Shown here: positions 1 through 6,495 of the stretch, piece after piece
Position numbering within the stretch: position 1 is the stretch's first letter
Layout: each line of letters starts with the position of its first letter
From: CAKSFT01 sp045603125
GTDB taxonomy: Bacteria; Bacillota; Clostridia; UBA1381
Direction of reading: 5' to 3'
Assembly (NCBI GenBank): GCA_045603125.1
Contig: JAZULN010000024.1
Coordinates: 1 to 10,558 of the forward strand
Length of the DNA: 10,558 bases
The notes under the pieces: generated by a model
Database searches by the model: none
Told to the model about the DNA's origin: nothing
Seen by the model: only the letters and a program-made list of their open reading frames with translations
Made by a program: the position numbers and the translations under genes

Positions 1-7
1 AGCAAAT

Positions 8-27
8 AAAAAAGCCCCTTTAGGGGC
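8..27 (-). terminator. Rho-independent terminator reading leftward
   Basis: On the - strand a 5-bp all-GC stem (GCCCC/GGGGC, 4-base loop) is followed directly by six T residues (bases 13 to 8). On the + strand there is no T-run after the stem. It would stop transcription running right to left through the hairpin cluster; no coding gene lies directly upstream of it on that strand. Confidence 0.5.
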
Positions 28-138
28 AGGTTGGTGAAAGAGTTGCGGTTGGCAGACCTTTCGACGAGCCTATAGGCTCGGCCAGCATATTGCCCTAAGG
101 GGGCAGAGCAAGCCACCGGCACGGCCGGTGGTCATGAC
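8..138. repeat. Cluster of palindromic hairpins, possible intergenic repeat or structured RNA
   Basis: No gene is visible from base 1 to about 208. Four perfect inverted repeats lie close together: GCCCC/GGGGC (14-18 with 23-27), a 16-base palindrome CGAGCCTATAGGCTCG (65-80), TGCCC/GGGCA (91-95 with 101-105) and CCACCGGC/GCCGGTGG with a 3-base loop (113-120 with 124-131). The last is followed by the palindrome GTCATGAC (131-138). The stretch is much richer in G+C than its surroundings. Read on the - strand, the hairpin at 14-27 is followed by six T residues, so it could end a - strand transcript. Two explanations fit: a dispersed palindromic repeat of the REP/MITE kind, or a small structured RNA on the - strand. 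No convincing - strand promoter was found, which favours the repeat. No known RNA family was recognised. Confidence 0.5.
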
Positions 139-208
139 TATGAAAATCTTGAAAAATGGGCAAACATTCAGGGTCAATGTGATGCTTGTGGGTTTTTGGT
201 TGGACTTA

Positions 209-237
209 TTGACAGGGAAGGGTTTATAATATATAAT
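209..237 (+). promoter_or_regulatory. Sigma-A type promoter for the GH116 gene
   Basis: A perfect -35 box TTGACA (209-214) and a perfect -10 box TATAAT (232-237) are separated by exactly 17 bases. A second TATAAT at 225-230 is only 10 bases from the -35 box and is unlikely to be used with it. Transcription should start near 244, giving a leader of about 30 bases before the ATG at 274. An 8-base imperfect dyad (233-240 with 245-252) overlaps the expected start and could bind a repressor. Confidence 0.75.
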
Positions 238-252
238 TACAGTAGTTATTAT
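233..252. promoter_or_regulatory. Imperfect dyad at the GH116 transcription start, candidate operator
   Basis: The arms ATAATTAC (233-240) and GTTATTAT (245-252) are complementary at 7 of 8 positions, with a 4-base spacer. The dyad covers the end of the -10 box and the expected transcription start, a typical place for a repressor to bind. The region is A/T-rich, so a chance dyad is possible. No regulator gene lies in the window to pair with it. Confidence 0.25.
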
Positions 253-273
253 GATTGACTGGAAGTGGTAAAA

Positions 274-2823
274 ATGATCTATAAAGGCGATAAATTAAAG
301 GAAATTTCCTTCCCTTTGGGGGGAATCGGAAGCGGAGCAATCGGCATAGGCGGAGACGGTCGGCTAATCGACTGGGAGATTTTTAATAGGCCCGCAAAAG
401 GCACCCGAAACGGGTATTCATTTATCGCGGTAAAAGCGATAAAAAATGGCGAGGTTTTTGCCCGGGTTTTAAACGGCGATATTAAAAAAGAACTAACCGG
501 AAGATACTTAGACAGGGAGTTTCTGGGCTTTGGCTATGGCCCTGAAGCTTATACCATGAGCGGATTTCCTCATTTTTCCGATCTTACCTTCAAGGGTGAG
601 TTCCCGATTGCGGAACTTAAGTTTTCCGACGAAAAATTCCCGGGGGATGTGGGGCTTTTAGCTTTTAACCCTTTTATACCGCTGGACGATAAAAATTCAA
701 GTATCCCTGCCGGATTTTTTGAGGTGACTTTTGAAAACCCGGAAGATGAGGAAGTAGAATATCATGTGGCATTTTCTCTTGAAAACCCTTTTGAGACCTC
801 AAAAAATGTTCGGATAGAAGAAGAGAATTTTAAGGGTGCTACCGTGTCATATGGCGGTATTTCAAAGGATGATCTAGCCTATGGCGATTTAACAATCGCC
901 ACCGACCACACTGACTCAGACGTTACAAGTCACTGGTATAGAGGCAGTCACATGGACCATATCGTAACATTCTGGAACGAGTTTTCGTCCCTTGATGGAA
1001 TAAAGGAGCGTACATACGAATTAGATGGCGATAAATACACAAAAGATGTTGCAACGGTGGTAGCAAAGGTGAAGGTTAAGCCAAAAGAAAAGAAGAGTAT
1101 CCGGTTTATTCTTACCTGGAATATCCCCAATAACTATAACTATTGGTCGCCATATAAAGACGAAAATGGAAAGGACATCACATGGAAAAACTATTATGCC
1201 GTTTTATTCCCGGATTCCAAAGCCTCGGCTGAATATTCTTTGAAAAACTGGGATGAACTTTATGAAAAGACCCTGACATTTAAAAACGCAATCTATTTAT
1301 CAACCCTTGATGATATAGTGATAGATGCAATATCTGCAAACCTTTCGGTTTTAAAGTCACCTACCGTTTTAAGGCTTCAAGACGGGTCATTTTATGGCTG
1401 GGAAGGGGTATTCCAAAGCAGTGGCTCATGTGAGGGAAACTGCCAGCACGTCTGGAACTATGCCTATTCACTATGCTTTTTATTCCCAAACCTTGAGCGG
1501 ACTATAAGAGATGCAGAATTTAAGTATACAACATTCCCTGACGGAAGAACACAGTTTAGAATCGAGCTTCCCTATGACAGAAAGACAAGCAATGCTTTAG
1601 GGCTATTTAAGGAACGCCCATGTCTTGACGGACAGATGGGAACGGTTATAAAGATTTATCGTGAATGGAAAATCTCGGGTGACGATGAATGGCTGAAAAA
1701 TAACTGGGAAAAGACCAAGAAAATTTTAGAGTATGCCTGGAGTGATAAAAACAGCGACGAGTGGGATAAAAATAAAGACGGAGTTTTGGAGGGAAGGCAA
1801 CACCATACTCTTGATTTGGAAGTATTTGGCCCTACATCCTGGCTTCAGGGACTTTATCTTCTTGCCCTCAAGGTAACCGCCGAGATGGCAGAGTATCTTG
1901 GCGATTTTGAAAAAAGAGACGAGTATCTGAAAGTTTTTGAAAAGGGAAAGAAGTGGACCGATGAAAACCTCTTTAACGGCGAATATTTCATTCAGAAAAT
2001 CGACTTAAAAGACAAGGCGTTGGTTGAGCATTTTGGTGCTACCGACCATTACTGGCACGATGAGGCAAAGGAGATTAAATATCAGGTGGGCGACGGCTCA
2101 ATTATCGACCAGATCCTTGGCCAGTGGCATGCAGATATCTTAGGTGTTGGCGATATTTTTGATAAAACCAAGGTAAAGACAGCACTTTCCAGCATGATGA
2201 AATATAACTTTAAAGAAACGATGCGGGACTTTGTGAACCCGTGGCGTGTTTATGCCCTAAACGACGAGGCGGGAACTATTATGTGCGAATACCCGAATGG
2301 AAAGCCGGCAATCCCGATTTTATATTGCGAGGAGGTTATGACCGGCTTTGAGTATTCTTTCGCGGGGCTTTTAATCTCGAACGATATGATTGAGGACGGG
2401 ATTAAGGTTATTCGTGCCATTCGCAATCGTTATGACGGCGAAAAGCGAAACCCATGGAACGAGATTGAGTGCGGAAGCAACTATGCAAGAAGTATGGCAA
2501 GCTTTGGACTTTTACCGATTTTCTCAGGATTTCAGTTTGACGCATCCTTTGGGCATATCGGCTTTAACCCGAAGGTTAGAAAAGAGAATTTCAAGGCACC
2601 ATTTAGCCTTGCATCGGGTTGGGGCGAGTTTGAAACCACCGATAAAAAGGCGGAGATTTCTCTTATATCAGGCGAATTGAAGTTATCGTCTATAGGACTT
2701 AATTATCTAAAGAATGTAGAAAGCGTTATAATCGACGGCGAAGAGGTGTCCTATACCTTTGATAACGGCGTGATTTATTTTGATGAGAGAATCGTAAAAG
2801 AAAAAATCGTGGTGAAATTTTAG
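274..2823 (+). CDS. GH116 family glycoside hydrolase (DUF608 / GBA2-like beta-glycosidase)
   Basis: This is a retaining beta-glycosidase of family GH116, which includes bacterial beta-glucosidases and beta-xylosidases, human GBA2, and an archaeal enzyme that also cleaves beta-N-acetylglucosaminides. The N-terminus carries the family motif GGIGSGAIGIGGDGRLIDWEIFN, here split by no insertion (about residues 15-40), opening a beta-sandwich domain to about residue 300. A C-terminal (alpha/alpha)6 barrel follows, with EGNCQHVWNYA (E387) and DGVLEGRQHHTLDLEVFG (E506, D514). By position, E387 is a candidate nucleophile and D514 a candidate acid/base; these are inferred from family spacing. At 849 residues it has normal family length. 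There is no signal peptide, so it acts in the cytoplasm on imported oligosaccharides. I start at ATG 274, 8 bases after GGAAG; GTG at 265 has no ribosome binding site. The gene has its own promoter and is separate from the uxaB operon. The substrate cannot be read from sequence; a uronate- or amino-sugar-containing glycoside would fit the neighbours. Confidence 0.9.
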   Translation: MIYKGDKLKEISFPLGGIGSGAIGIGGDGRLIDWEIFNRPAKGTRNGYSFIAVKAIKNGEVFARVLNGDIKKELTGRYLDREFLGFGYGPEAYTMSGFPHFSDLTFKGEFPIAELKFSDEKFPGDVGLLAFNPFIPLDDKNSSIPAGFFEVTFENPEDEEVEYHVAFSLENPFETSKNVRIEEENFKGATVSYGGISKDDLAYGDLTIATDHTDSDVTSHWYRGSHMDHIVTFWNEFSSLDGIKERTYELDGDKYTKDVATVVAKVKVKPKEKKSIRFILTWNIPNNYNYWSPYKDENGKDITWKNYYAVLFPDSKASAEYSLKNWDELYEKTLTFKNAIYLSTLDDIVIDAISANLSVLKSPTVLRLQDGSFYGWEGVFQSSGSCEGNCQHVWNYAYSLCFLFPNLERTIRDAEFKYTTFPDGRTQFRIELPYDRKTSNALGLFKERPCLDGQMGTVIKIYREWKISGDDEWLKNNWEKTKKILEYAWSDKNSDEWDKNKDGVLEGRQHHTLDLEVFGPTSWLQGLYLLALKVTAEMAEYLGDFEKRDEYLKVFEKGKKWTDENLFNGEYFIQKIDLKDKALVEHFGATDHYWHDEAKEIKYQVGDGSIIDQILGQWHADILGVGDIFDKTKVKTALSSMMKYNFKETMRDFVNPWRVYALNDEAGTIMCEYPNGKPAIPILYCEEVMTGFEYSFAGLLISNDMIEDGIKVIRAIRNRYDGEKRNPWNEIECGSNYARSMASFGLLPIFSGFQFDASFGHIGFNPKVRKENFKAPFSLASGWGEFETTDKKAEISLISGELKLSSIGLNYLKNVESVIIDGEEVSYTFDNGVIYFDERIVKEKIVVKF

Positions 2824-2845
2824 GAGATAAAAATTATTTCACCAC
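2809..2845 (+). other. Perfect 9-bp inverted repeat spanning the GH116 stop codon
   Basis: GTGGTGAAA (2809-2817) and TTTCACCAC (2837-2845) are perfectly complementary and flank the stop codon. The downstream arm is not followed by a T-run (CTGTAAAAATG), so this is not a standard intrinsic terminator. It could be a weak or factor-assisted terminator, or a 3' end stabiliser for the GH116 message. Confidence 0.45.
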
Positions 2846-2877
2846 CTGTAAAAATGTCACAAAAAACCCGTAACTGC

Positions 2878-2906
2878 TTGACATTGCAATGATTTAGATG
2901 TAGAAT
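2878..2906 (+). promoter_or_regulatory. Sigma-A type promoter for the uxaB-uxaA-deacetylase-nagB-like operon
   Basis: The -35 box TTGACA (2878-2883) and the -10 box TAGAAT (2901-2906) have a 17-base spacer. Another TATAAT at 2915-2920 lies too far from the -35 box but might support a second start. A perfect 10-base palindrome CATTGCAATG (2882-2891) overlaps the end of the -35 box and is a candidate repressor site. Transcription should begin near 2913, about 39 bases before the uxaB ATG. Confidence 0.7.
2882..2891. promoter_or_regulatory. Perfect palindrome over the uxaB -35 box, candidate operator
   Basis: CATTGCAATG is its own reverse complement and overlaps the last two bases of the -35 hexamer. 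A protein bound here would block RNA polymerase. The site is short, no second copy was seen in the other promoters of the window, and no regulator gene is present, so the role is a guess. Confidence 0.25.
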
Positions 2907-2951
2907 AGGATTGATATAATAGGGGATATTTTAGAAAGGGGATTTTTGGAA

Positions 2952-4259
2952 ATGAAAATCAACGAATATGTAAAAAAAGGCGAATTTGCCGATAAAGTTA
3001 TTCAGTTTGGCGAAGGCGGATTTTTAAGAGGCTTTGTTGACTGGATTATAAAGCTTACCAACGACTGCACCGATTTCTCGGCAGGCGTTACTGTGGTGCA
3101 GCCTATCGAATTCGGCATGTGCGACAAGTTAGAAGAGCAGGACTCAATCTATACTCATGTTATGCGTGGCATAAAAGACGGTGTGCCAACTGTTGAAAAA
3201 AAGATTATCGACGTAATAAAGCGTACGGTAAATCCTTTTCGTGACTATGACGCATACTTAAAGTTAGCCGAGAATCCGGGCTATAGATTTATAGTATCTA
3301 ACACCACCGAATCGGGTATTGTTTTTGAAGAAACCGATAAAATGGAGGATTCACCGAAGGTATCCTTCCCAGGTAAGGTCACAGTACTTCTTAAAAAAAG
3401 ATTTGATTTGGGACTTCCGGGATTTATTTTCTTACCTTGCGAGCTTATTGATAAAAATGGCGAGAACTTAAAAAAATGCATCTTAAAATACATAGACCTT
3501 TGGGGACTTGGCGAGGATTTCAAAAAATGGGTAGAGGAAGAAAACATCTTCTATAACACCCTTGTTGACAGAATCGTAACAGGCTATCCAAAAGATGAGG
3601 ATATGGGTCTTCCTTATGAAGATAATATGGTAAATACAAGCGAAATTTTCCACTTGTGGGTAATCGAGGGCGACAAGAAAATTGTAGACGAGTTCCCGTT
3701 TGATAAGGCAAACCTTAATGTTATTGTAACCGATAACTTAGAGATGTATAGAACCAGAAAGGTGAGAATCCTAAACGGTGCACACACATCTATGATTCCA
3801 TATGCACTCCTAAATGGTCTTGAGACTGTAGGCGATTGCATGAATGATGATAATATGAGAAAATTCTTAGAATCATGCGTTTTTGATGAGATTATCCCGA
3901 CTCTTGATTTACCATATGAAGAGCTAAAGGATTATGCCGATAACGTAATTGAGAGATTTAAAAATCCGTTTATAAAGCACCTTTGTGCATCGATTTCCCT
4001 AAACTCTGTTAGTAAATTCAAGGTAAGAGTATTACCGTCGCTTTTAGAGTACATAAAGAGAAAGAACGAAATGCCCCGTCATTTGATTTTCTCACTAAAA
4101 AAGCTAATTGAATTCTATAAGACAGATATGGTAAATGACGACCCGGCAGTTGCCGAGTTTATGAAAAATGCAACGGTGGAGGAAATCCTTAAAAACGAAA
4201 AGCTTTGGGGCGAGGATTTAAGCTTTTTAAAAGACGCTGTGGAAAATGCAACACTTTAA
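2952..4259 (+). CDS. uxaB: Tagaturonate reductase (altronate oxidoreductase), mannitol dehydrogenase family
   Basis: The enzyme reduces D-tagaturonate to D-altronate with NADH, the second step of D-galacturonate catabolism in the cytoplasm. It is a polyol-specific long-chain dehydrogenase. The N-terminal nucleotide-binding segment has FGEGGFLRGF (from about residue 18), then SNTTESGI and FLPCELIDKNG, both typical of UxaB, then NTLVDRIVTGYP. The family catalytic motif K-x4-N-x2-H is complete: K270, N275, H278. At 435 residues it is somewhat shorter than E. coli UxaB. Fructuronate reductase (UxuB) is a close relative, but these motifs and the uxaA neighbour favour UxaB. I start at ATG 2952, 10 bases after AAAGGGG; TTG at 2946 is possible but poorly placed. 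It is the first gene of the operon and lies 20 bases before uxaA. No uronate isomerase is encoded here, so its substrate must come from elsewhere or from another route. Confidence 0.88.
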   Translation: MKINEYVKKGEFADKVIQFGEGGFLRGFVDWIIKLTNDCTDFSAGVTVVQPIEFGMCDKLEEQDSIYTHVMRGIKDGVPTVEKKIIDVIKRTVNPFRDYDAYLKLAENPGYRFIVSNTTESGIVFEETDKMEDSPKVSFPGKVTVLLKKRFDLGLPGFIFLPCELIDKNGENLKKCILKYIDLWGLGEDFKKWVEEENIFYNTLVDRIVTGYPKDEDMGLPYEDNMVNTSEIFHLWVIEGDKKIVDEFPFDKANLNVIVTDNLEMYRTRKVRILNGAHTSMIPYALLNGLETVGDCMNDDNMRKFLESCVFDEIIPTLDLPYEELKDYADNVIERFKNPFIKHLCASISLNSVSKFKVRVLPSLLEYIKRKNEMPRHLIFSLKKLIEFYKTDMVNDDPAVAEFMKNATVEEILKNEKLWGEDLSFLKDAVENATL

Positions 4260-4279
4260 TTAAAACTTGAGGAATTACT

Positions 4280-5656
4280 ATGATTATAAACGAAAAAGAT
4301 AACGTAGAGATAAATTTAGAAGACGGACATAAATATGCTCTTTTAGATATTCCGGCGGGGGAGAATATTATAAAATACGGAAACCCCATAGGCCACGCAA
4401 CAGAGGATATCAAAAAGGGTGAGCATGTTCACTCACATAATATGAAGACCAACCTTTCGGGAAATCTTGAATATAGATATGAACCCGAATTTGAGCCGGT
4501 AAAGGTTCAGGCAACCGACAAAACCTTTATGGGATACCGAAGAGAAAACGGCGAGGTTGGAATCAGAAACGAAATTTTTATAGTAAATACAGTCGGTTGT
4601 GTGAATAAGATTTCAAAAAGACTATCAGAACTAACCGGTGCTAGAAGCTTTGAGCATCCCTTTGGTTGCTCCCAGCTTGGCGACGATATGTTAGTAACTC
4701 AACTCATTTTAAAAGGCCTTGTAAATCACCCAAACGCCGGCGGTGTTTTGGTTTTGGGGTTAGGATGTGAAAATAACAACATCGGAGTTTTTAAAGAGGT
4801 TTTAGGTGAGGTTTCGGAAAAAAGAGTAAAATTTTTAAACGTTCAGGACGTGGAAGATGAGCTGGAAGAAGGAGTTCGGCTAATTAACGAACTAAAGGCA
4901 TATGCCGACACCTTTAAAAGAGAGCCGATACCAGTATCAGAATTAAAGCTTGGACTAAAGTGCGGCGGAAGTGATGGTCTTAGCGGAATCACTGCAAACC
5001 CGTTGGTGGGAAGGCTATCTGATCGGCTGATATCCTATGGCGGAAGCTGTGTTTTAACCGAGGTTCCGGAAATGTTCGGGGCTGAGCATCTTTTAATGAA
5101 AAGATGCCTTACAGAAGAGTTATTCCAAAAGAATGTTAAGCTTATAAACGACTTTAAAGATTATTTCAAAAGACATAACCAGGTTATCTATGAAAACCCG
5201 TCGCCGGGGAATAAAAAGGGCGGCATCACAACCTTAGAGGAAAAGTCATTGGGGTGTGTGCAAAAAGGTGGCGAGAGTCCTGTGGTCGACGTTTTAACCT
5301 ATGGCGACCGGTTATCTAAAAACGGACTATCCCTCTTAAACGGACCGGGAAATGATATTGTGGCAATTACAAACCTTGCGGCGGCAGGTGTTCATATGAT
5401 ACTCTTTACAACGGGAAGAGGAACCCCTGTTGGTGGACCTGTTCCGACAGTTAAGATTTCGACAAACCGGAATTTATTTGAGAGAAAGAAAAACTGGATT
5501 GACTTTGATGCGTCAAGAATTTTAGAGGATGACCCGAATAAGGTAACCGACGAATTCTTAGACTATATCTTAGCCATTGCATCAGGGGAAGAGACCGCTA
5601 ACGAAAGAAATGGATATAGAGAAATCTCTATCTTTAAAGACGGAGTAGTGTTATAA
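4280..5656 (+). CDS. uxaA: Altronate dehydratase (UxaA/GarD family)
   Basis: The enzyme dehydrates D-altronate to 2-keto-3-deoxy-D-gluconate, the step after UxaB. The N-terminal part (about residues 1-90) is an SAF domain, followed by the large UxaA/GarD catalytic domain. Visible family signatures are FGCSQLGDD (128-136, with C130), GLGCENN, and KCGGSDGLSGITANP (227 onward, with C228). The family needs a divalent metal, often iron; the conserved cysteine segments fit that. At 458 residues it is a little shorter than E. coli UxaA but carries both domains and no frame break. GAGG at 4269-4272 sits 7 bases before the ATG. The gene directly follows uxaB and shares its promoter. Galactarate dehydratase (GarD) is the main alternative, made unlikely by the uxaB neighbour. 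The next enzymes, KDG kinase and KDPG aldolase, are not in this window. Confidence 0.9.
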   Translation: MIINEKDNVEINLEDGHKYALLDIPAGENIIKYGNPIGHATEDIKKGEHVHSHNMKTNLSGNLEYRYEPEFEPVKVQATDKTFMGYRRENGEVGIRNEIFIVNTVGCVNKISKRLSELTGARSFEHPFGCSQLGDDMLVTQLILKGLVNHPNAGGVLVLGLGCENNNIGVFKEVLGEVSEKRVKFLNVQDVEDELEEGVRLINELKAYADTFKREPIPVSELKLGLKCGGSDGLSGITANPLVGRLSDRLISYGGSCVLTEVPEMFGAEHLLMKRCLTEELFQKNVKLINDFKDYFKRHNQVIYENPSPGNKKGGITTLEEKSLGCVQKGGESPVVDVLTYGDRLSKNGLSLLNGPGNDIVAITNLAAAGVHMILFTTGRGTPVGGPVPTVKISTNRNLFERKKNWIDFDASRILEDDPNKVTDEFLDYILAIASGEETANERNGYREISIFKDGVVL

Positions 5657-5661
5657 TTTGT

Positions 5662-5687
5662 TATCAAGGCAGGAGAGCCTTCAGATA
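5662..5687 (+). other. Small hairpin in the uxaA-deacetylase spacer
   Basis: AAGGC (5666-5670) pairs with GCCTT (5677-5681) around the loop AGGAGA, and TATC/GATA outside it (5662-5665 with 5684-5687) can extend the stem past a 2-base bulge. A five-T run comes only at 5696-5700, too far away for a good intrinsic terminator. It may be a partial attenuator or an RNA processing site inside the operon. Confidence 0.25.
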
Positions 5688-5727
5688 AAGTGATATTTTT
5701 ATTATATATTAAAAGGAGGAAGAAAAG

Positions 5728-6432
5728 ATGAATGTATTAGCAATCGGATGTCATCCCGACGACATTGAGATTAACTGTGCCGGAACCTTGGCAAAGTGCG
5801 TTAAAAGAGGCGACAATGTAACAGTTTGCCACGTTTGTAATGGAAACCTCGGCCATGTAATAATTCCACCCGATGAATTAAGGGTTATGCGTGCTAACGA
5901 AGCGAAAAAAGCCGGAGCATTGGCAGGGATTAAGGTTGTAACTTGTGATATCGGCGACGTTTTGGCGTATGAGGGATTAAAGGAGCAAAGAGATAAAGTG
6001 GTGGATATCATAAGAGAGGCTGACCCTGATTTTATCATCACCCACGCACCAAACGACTATATGCCTGACCACGTTGCAGTAAGCAGACTCGTATTTGATG
6101 CAAGCTTTGCCGCAAGTGTACCACGTTATAAGACAAAGGTGGATAAGGTTGCAAAGGTTACCCCGATATTCTATATGGATAACTTAGGCGGCGTTAACTT
6201 CATCCCGACAGAGTATGTAGACGTTACAGAGGAAATTGACCTAAAGCTTCAGATGTTAGAATGCCACGAAAGTCAGTTAAAGTGGATGAGAGACCACGAC
6301 CACATCGACTTTGCAGATATGGTTAAAACCTGTGCAAAATACAGAGGTTATCAGTGTAACGCAGAGTATGCAGAAGGCTTTTCACAGTGCCTTGCATACC
6401 CGAAAATCCAGACAAAGAGGATGCTACCGTAA
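5728..6432 (+). CDS. PIG-L/LmbE family N-deacetylase
   Basis: This family removes N-acetyl groups from sugars with a zinc-dependent fold; members include MshB, BshB and GlcNAc-PI de-N-acetylase. Here the N-terminal metal motif is HPDD (H9, D12; D11 is the usual general base) and the third metal ligand is expected in PNDYMPDH (H115). At 234 residues it is a typical single-domain cytoplasmic member with no signal peptide or membrane segment. AGGAGG (5714-5719) is 8 bases before the ATG. No separate promoter was found in the 71-base spacer after uxaA, so co-transcription is likely. The gene directly downstream is a NagB-like protein, so a deacetylation followed by deamination-isomerisation is plausible. 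The substrate is unknown. Given uxaB and uxaA upstream, an N-acetylated amino-uronate is my preferred guess; a GlcNAc derivative or a thiol-sugar precursor are alternatives. Confidence 0.85.
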   Translation: MNVLAIGCHPDDIEINCAGTLAKCVKRGDNVTVCHVCNGNLGHVIIPPDELRVMRANEAKKAGALAGIKVVTCDIGDVLAYEGLKEQRDKVVDIIREADPDFIITHAPNDYMPDHVAVSRLVFDASFAASVPRYKTKVDKVAKVTPIFYMDNLGGVNFIPTEYVDVTEEIDLKLQMLECHESQLKWMRDHDHIDFADMVKTCAKYRGYQCNAEYAEGFSQCLAYPKIQTKRMLP

Positions 6433-6495
6433 TTTGTAATTTACCGCACGAATCTCGGCGGAAAAATAAATAAAATTTTTTAGGAGGACAAAAAG

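Noticed and set aside
1..240. tRNA, CRISPR array or known riboswitch in the left spacer
   Set aside because: No cloverleaf, T-loop or evenly spaced direct repeats are present, and the hairpins match no riboswitch or RNA family that I recognise.
251..271. Six-codon reading frame (MIDWKW) just before the GH116 start, as a leader peptide
   Set aside because: It has no ribosome binding site and begins only about 7 bases after the expected transcription start. Such a short frame is expected by chance.
2390..2680. A 96-codon frame inside the GH116 gene
   Set aside because: It lies wholly within a well-supported gene in another frame, with no recognisable domain and no ribosome binding site.
2872..2887. 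Shared GCTTGACATT at the uxaB (+) and esterase (-) promoters as a common operator
   Set aside because: Most of it is the -35 consensus itself, and a preceding GC is frequent in such promoters. Three or four extra matching bases are not evidence of shared control.
5652..5657. TATAAT over the uxaA stop codon as a promoter for the deacetylase
   Set aside because: No acceptable -35 box lies 16-18 bases upstream, and the hexamer is common in this A/T-rich DNA.
5662..5700. Intrinsic terminator between uxaA and the deacetylase
   Set aside because: The core stem is only 5 bp and the T-run begins 14 bases after it. No convincing promoter follows, so read-through into the deacetylase is more likely.
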